Made by a program: the position numbers and the translations under genes
Source of the DNA: DATGQT01 sp033720695
Lineage (GTDB): Bacteria > Bacteroidota > Rhodothermia > Rhodothermales > Rubricoccaceae
Assembly: GCA_033720695.1 (NCBI GenBank)
Contig: JAWWCA010000188.1
Span: 1 to 6,993, forward strand
DNA length: 6,993 bases
Reading direction: 5' to 3'
The notes under the pieces: model-generated
The model's database searches: none
The model's input: only the letters and a program-made list of their open reading frames with translations
Told to the model about the DNA's origin: nothing
Shown here: piece after piece, positions 5,019-6,993 of the stretch
How positions within the stretch are numbered: the stretch's first letter is position 1
How the letters are laid out: the number at the start of each line of letters is the position of its first letter

Positions 5019-6596
5019 TCAGCCTGCCCAGCCGGCGCGATCGAGCGAGCGGTACTGCACGGCCTCGGCGAGGTGCTCGGGGCCCACGGCCTCGGCGCCC
5101 GCGAGGTCGGCGATCGTGCGTGCGACCTTGAGGATGCGGTCGTAGGCGCGCGCCGAGAGCCCGAGGCGAATGAGCGCCTGCTTCATCAGCCCCTGGCCCG
5201 CCGCGTCGAGCCGGCAGTGGCGGCGCACGAGCGGGCTGGGCATCTGGGCGTTGCAGTGGACGCCCGCCGCCCTCGGGTCGTCGGCGAACCGGGCCCGCTG
5301 CCGCCCCCGGGCAGCCACGACGCGCTCGCGGACGGCGGCGCTCGGCTCCTCGGGCGCTCGGGAGGCGAGGTCGTCGAACGGGACGGGCGTGACCTCGACG
5401 TGGAGGTCGATGCGGTCGAGGAGGGGGCCGGAGACCTTGGCGAGGTAGCGCTGCACCTGTCCAGGCGCGCACACGCAGGCGCGGCCGGGGTCGTTGAGGT
5501 GGCCGCACGGGCAGGGGTTCATCGAGGCCACGAGCATAAAGCGGGCGGGGTAGCGCACCGTCTGCCGCGCCCGCGCGATCGTGATGGCGCCCTCCTCGAG
5601 GGGCTGCCGGAGCACCTCCAGCACGGCCCGGTCGAACTCCGGCAGCTCGTCGAGGAACAGCACGCCGTGGTGGGCGAGCGAGATCTCGCCCGGCATCGGG
5701 TTCGACCCGCCCCCGCACAGCCCGGCGTTCGAAATCGTGTGGTGCGGCGACCGGAACGGCCGCGTCGAGATGAGCCCGCGGCCCGCCCCGAGGGTCCCGC
5801 CGACGGAGTGGATCTTCGTCGTTTCGAGGGCCTCATCGGGCGTGAGCGACGGGAGGACGGTCGGGAGCCGCCGCGCCAGCATGGTCTTGCCCGCGCCGGG
5901 CGGTCCGATCATGAGCACGTTGTGGCCGCCGGCCGCGGCCACCTCCAGGGCCCGCTTCACGTGCCCCTGCCCGCGCACGTCGGCGAAGTCCGGCAGGCCG
6001 TCGCCGCCGCCCGCGGCCTCGTCGAAGAGGGCGGCGTCGGCCTCGTACGGCGTGCCGCGCCCGCCGCCCTCGGTCAGGAGGTCGAAGGCCTCCCGGATCG
6101 TCGCGACGGGGTAGGTCTCCAGCCCCTCCACGACGGCGGCCTCGGCGGCGTTCTCGCGGGGCACGACGATGCCACGGCGCCCGGCCGCGCGCGCGCCGAC
6201 GGCCGAGGGGAGCACGCCGCGGACGGGCCGGAGCGAGCCGTCGAGCGAGAGCTCGCCGAGGATGACGAGGTCGTCGAGGACGGCCTGCGCGATGGCGCCG
6301 CCGGCGCCCTGCCCGTTGCCGAGGGCGGCGAGGAGGCCGAGCGCGATCGGGAGGTCGAAGGCCGAACCCTCCTTCCGGACGTCGGCCGGGGCGAGGTTGA
6401 CGGTGATGCGCCCGCGCGGCGACGGGAGCCCGGCGTTCTTGAGCGCGGCGAAGACGCGGTCGCGGCTCTCGCGGACGGCCCCGTCCGGCAACCCTACGAC
6501 GGTCCAGGCCGGGAGGCCGGGCTCGGTGTGGGTCTCGATCTCGATGGGGAGGGCGTCGACGCCGTGGACGGCGCTCGACCAGACGCGCGAGAGCAT
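5019..6596 (-). CDS. comM: YifB/ComM family Mg-chelatase-like AAA+ ATPase
   Basis: A 525-aa protein, close to the family's usual ~500-510. The ATG at 6596 is chosen because family members begin ML.RV.S.a..G.da (here MLSRVWSSAVHGVDA); a TTG seven codons upstream is also in frame. The N-terminal Lon/S5-like ChlI domain covers about 1-175 (GLPAWTVVGLPDGAVRESRDRV, then ITVNLAPADVRKEGSAFDLP; segments at ~27-48 and ~64-83). The AAA+ core spans about 205-395: DVRGQGHVKRALEVAAAGGH, Walker A GPPGAGKT at 231-238, Walker B VLFLDE at 312-317, the cysteine-rich MNPCPCGH...CVC segment ending about 376, and an arginine in GPLLDRIDL (R395). The C-terminal Mg_chelatase_C domain ends near 514 with SARAYDRILKVARTIADL. 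All key motifs are intact. ComM is a hexameric helicase that drives branch migration during natural transformation in Vibrio and Acinetobacter. In this lineage the role is inferred. No other competence gene is visible nearby. No Shine-Dalgarno is seen. Confidence 0.95.
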   Translation of the reverse strand: MLSRVWSSAVHGVDALPIEIETHTEPGLPAWTVVGLPDGAVRESRDRVFAALKNAGLPSPRGRITVNLAPADVRKEGSAFDLPIALGLLAALGNGQGAGGAIAQAVLDDLVILGELSLDGSLRPVRGVLPSAVGARAAGRRGIVVPRENAAEAAVVEGLETYPVATIREAFDLLTEGGGRGTPYEADAALFDEAAGGGDGLPDFADVRGQGHVKRALEVAAAGGHNVLMIGPPGAGKTMLARRLPTVLPSLTPDEALETTKIHSVGGTLGAGRGLISTRPFRSPHHTISNAGLCGGGSNPMPGEISLAHHGVLFLDELPEFDRAVLEVLRQPLEEGAITIARARQTVRYPARFMLVASMNPCPCGHLNDPGRACVCAPGQVQRYLAKVSGPLLDRIDLHVEVTPVPFDDLASRAPEEPSAAVRERVVAARGRQRARFADDPRAAGVHCNAQMPSPLVRRHCRLDAAGQGLMKQALIRLGLSARAYDRILKVARTIADLAGAEAVGPEHLAEAVQYRSLDRAGWAG

Positions 6597-6659
6597 GGGG
6601 CGGGGTCCGTGGATCAAGCCGCCCCAATAGACACCGCCTCGCTACGCCGTCTAACCCTC

Positions 6660-6676
6660 TCCCGGAGGACCCGGGG
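6660..6676 (-). terminator. Short GC hairpin after the small membrane-protein gene
   Basis: CCCGG (6661-6665) and CCGGG (6671-6675) form a 5-bp all-GC stem with a 5-nt loop, extended by a T-G pair (6660/6676). It begins 6 bp beyond the stop of the minus-strand small membrane protein and precedes comM by about 64 nt. There is no T-run on the minus strand. It could attenuate or mark the end of the upstream transcript, or be chance in GC-rich DNA. Confidence 0.25.
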
Positions 6677-6681
6677 CCTCG

Positions 6682-6930
6682 CTACCCCTCCATCACCCGC
6701 TGCGCGAGCTTGTACGCGATCCACCCCGTCACGCCGAACATGATGGCGTAGAGGATGAAGTTCGGGTCGCCGTCGATGCTCTCGTCGGTGACGGCGTTGA
6801 AGACGAGGCCGGGGATCCCGGCCCCGATCCCCCCGCCGATGGCGAAGGCGAGGACGTAGACGACGTAGAGGACGAGGGCGCGCGTAGCCGAGAGGGGGCC
6901 GCGTCGGGCCGCATCGGGAGGGGTGGTCAT
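6682..6930 (-). CDS. Small two-span membrane protein of unknown function
   Basis: An 82-aa protein, ATG at 6930 and TAG at 6684-6682, with no Shine-Dalgarno. Residues 1-17 are polar and basic (two Arg at 9-10, Arg17), suggesting a cytoplasmic N-terminus. Span 1 is about 18-44, with a Gly-rich GGGIGAGIPG segment (32-41) that can pack helices tightly. An acidic loop (TDESIDGD, 48-55) would face the periplasm, and span 2 is about 57-75 (NFILYAIMFGVTGWIAYKL), with a short basic tail. Its GC-rich codon use and clear spans support a real gene although it is short. I do not recognise a family. It is upstream of comM on the same strand, separated by 85 nt with a small hairpin, so co-transcription is possible but uncertain. 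Confidence 0.75.
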   Translation of the reverse strand: MTTPPDAARRGPLSATRALVLYVVYVLAFAIGGGIGAGIPGLVFNAVTDESIDGDPNFILYAIMFGVTGWIAYKLAQRVMEG

Positions 6931-6968
6931 GGGCGGGGGGAGCGTGTGGTGGAGGGTGGATCGGGTGC

Positions 6969-6991
6969 GGTCTTCACCTGTCGTGGTCTTC
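6969..6991. repeat. Direct repeat GGTCTTC, 16-bp period
   Basis: GGTCTTC occurs at 6969-6975 and 6985-6991, upstream of the small membrane-protein gene (about 40-60 bp before its ATG on the minus strand). Two half-sites at about 1.5 helical turns could form an operator, but the window ends here and the upstream gene is unknown. Confidence 0.35.
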
Positions 6992-6993
6992 GT

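Noticed and set aside
6597..6616. TTG start for comM seven codons upstream of the ATG
   Set aside because: Family members begin at the MLxRV motif, and the ATG at 6596 gives exactly that. The extra residues MIHGPRP add nothing conserved.
5073..6743. 556-codon plus-strand open frame opposite comM
   Set aside because: It mirrors the comM gene, which has intact Walker A, Walker B and C-terminal motifs. The plus-strand product is low-complexity and motif-free.

Overview
The window (6,993 bp, visibly very GC-rich, with almost all third codon positions G or C) reads as chromosomal DNA from a GC-rich relative of the Bacteroidota, most likely the Rhodothermota (Salinibacter/Rhodothermus/Rubricoccaceae type). 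This rests on three things: a SPOR protein carrying a CCDC81-like HU domain (a Bacteroidota-type architecture), mostly absent Shine-Dalgarno sequences, and extreme GC codon use. The taxonomic call is inference. There are no rRNA or tRNA genes, insertion sequences, phage genes or CRISPR arrays.

Left half (1-4467, plus strand): a co-directional cluster that spans the cell envelope. It starts with the C-terminal 420 residues of an outer-membrane beta-barrel, probably TonB-dependent-receptor-like (5' end outside the window). Then come a 69-aa standalone HU-like (CCDC81-type, domain 1) protein and, 5 nt later, a 578-aa protein with a second HU-like domain, a long acidic linker, one membrane span and a C-terminal peptidoglycan-binding SPOR domain. 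Last are ExbB/TolQ-type and ExbD/TolR-type subunits of a proton-driven motor. Gaps between genes are 55, 5, 43 and 41 nt, so one transcript is plausible. Together the products could reach from the outer membrane (barrel) through peptidoglycan (SPOR) and inner membrane (ExbB-ExbD) to cytoplasmic DNA (HU domains). No TonB or Pal gene is visible.

Middle (4468-5018): a 240-bp intergenic region that is less GC-rich than its surroundings, with a 12-bp tandem repeat and a possible promoter. It leads to a 90-aa, strongly basic protein of unknown family (4708-4980). That gene converges on the next one, with a GC-rich hairpin between the two stop codons.

Right half (5019-6993, minus strand): a complete YifB/ComM-type AAA+ ATPase gene (Mg-chelatase-like, linked to DNA branch migration in natural transformation). 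Upstream of it on the same strand is a small two-span membrane protein of unknown function.

The most interesting point is the HU pair plus SPOR plus ExbB-ExbD neighbourhood. The HU domain 1 and domain 2 that I expect on one chain are on two ORFs in different frames, which is either a real split, a programmed shift or a one-base error.
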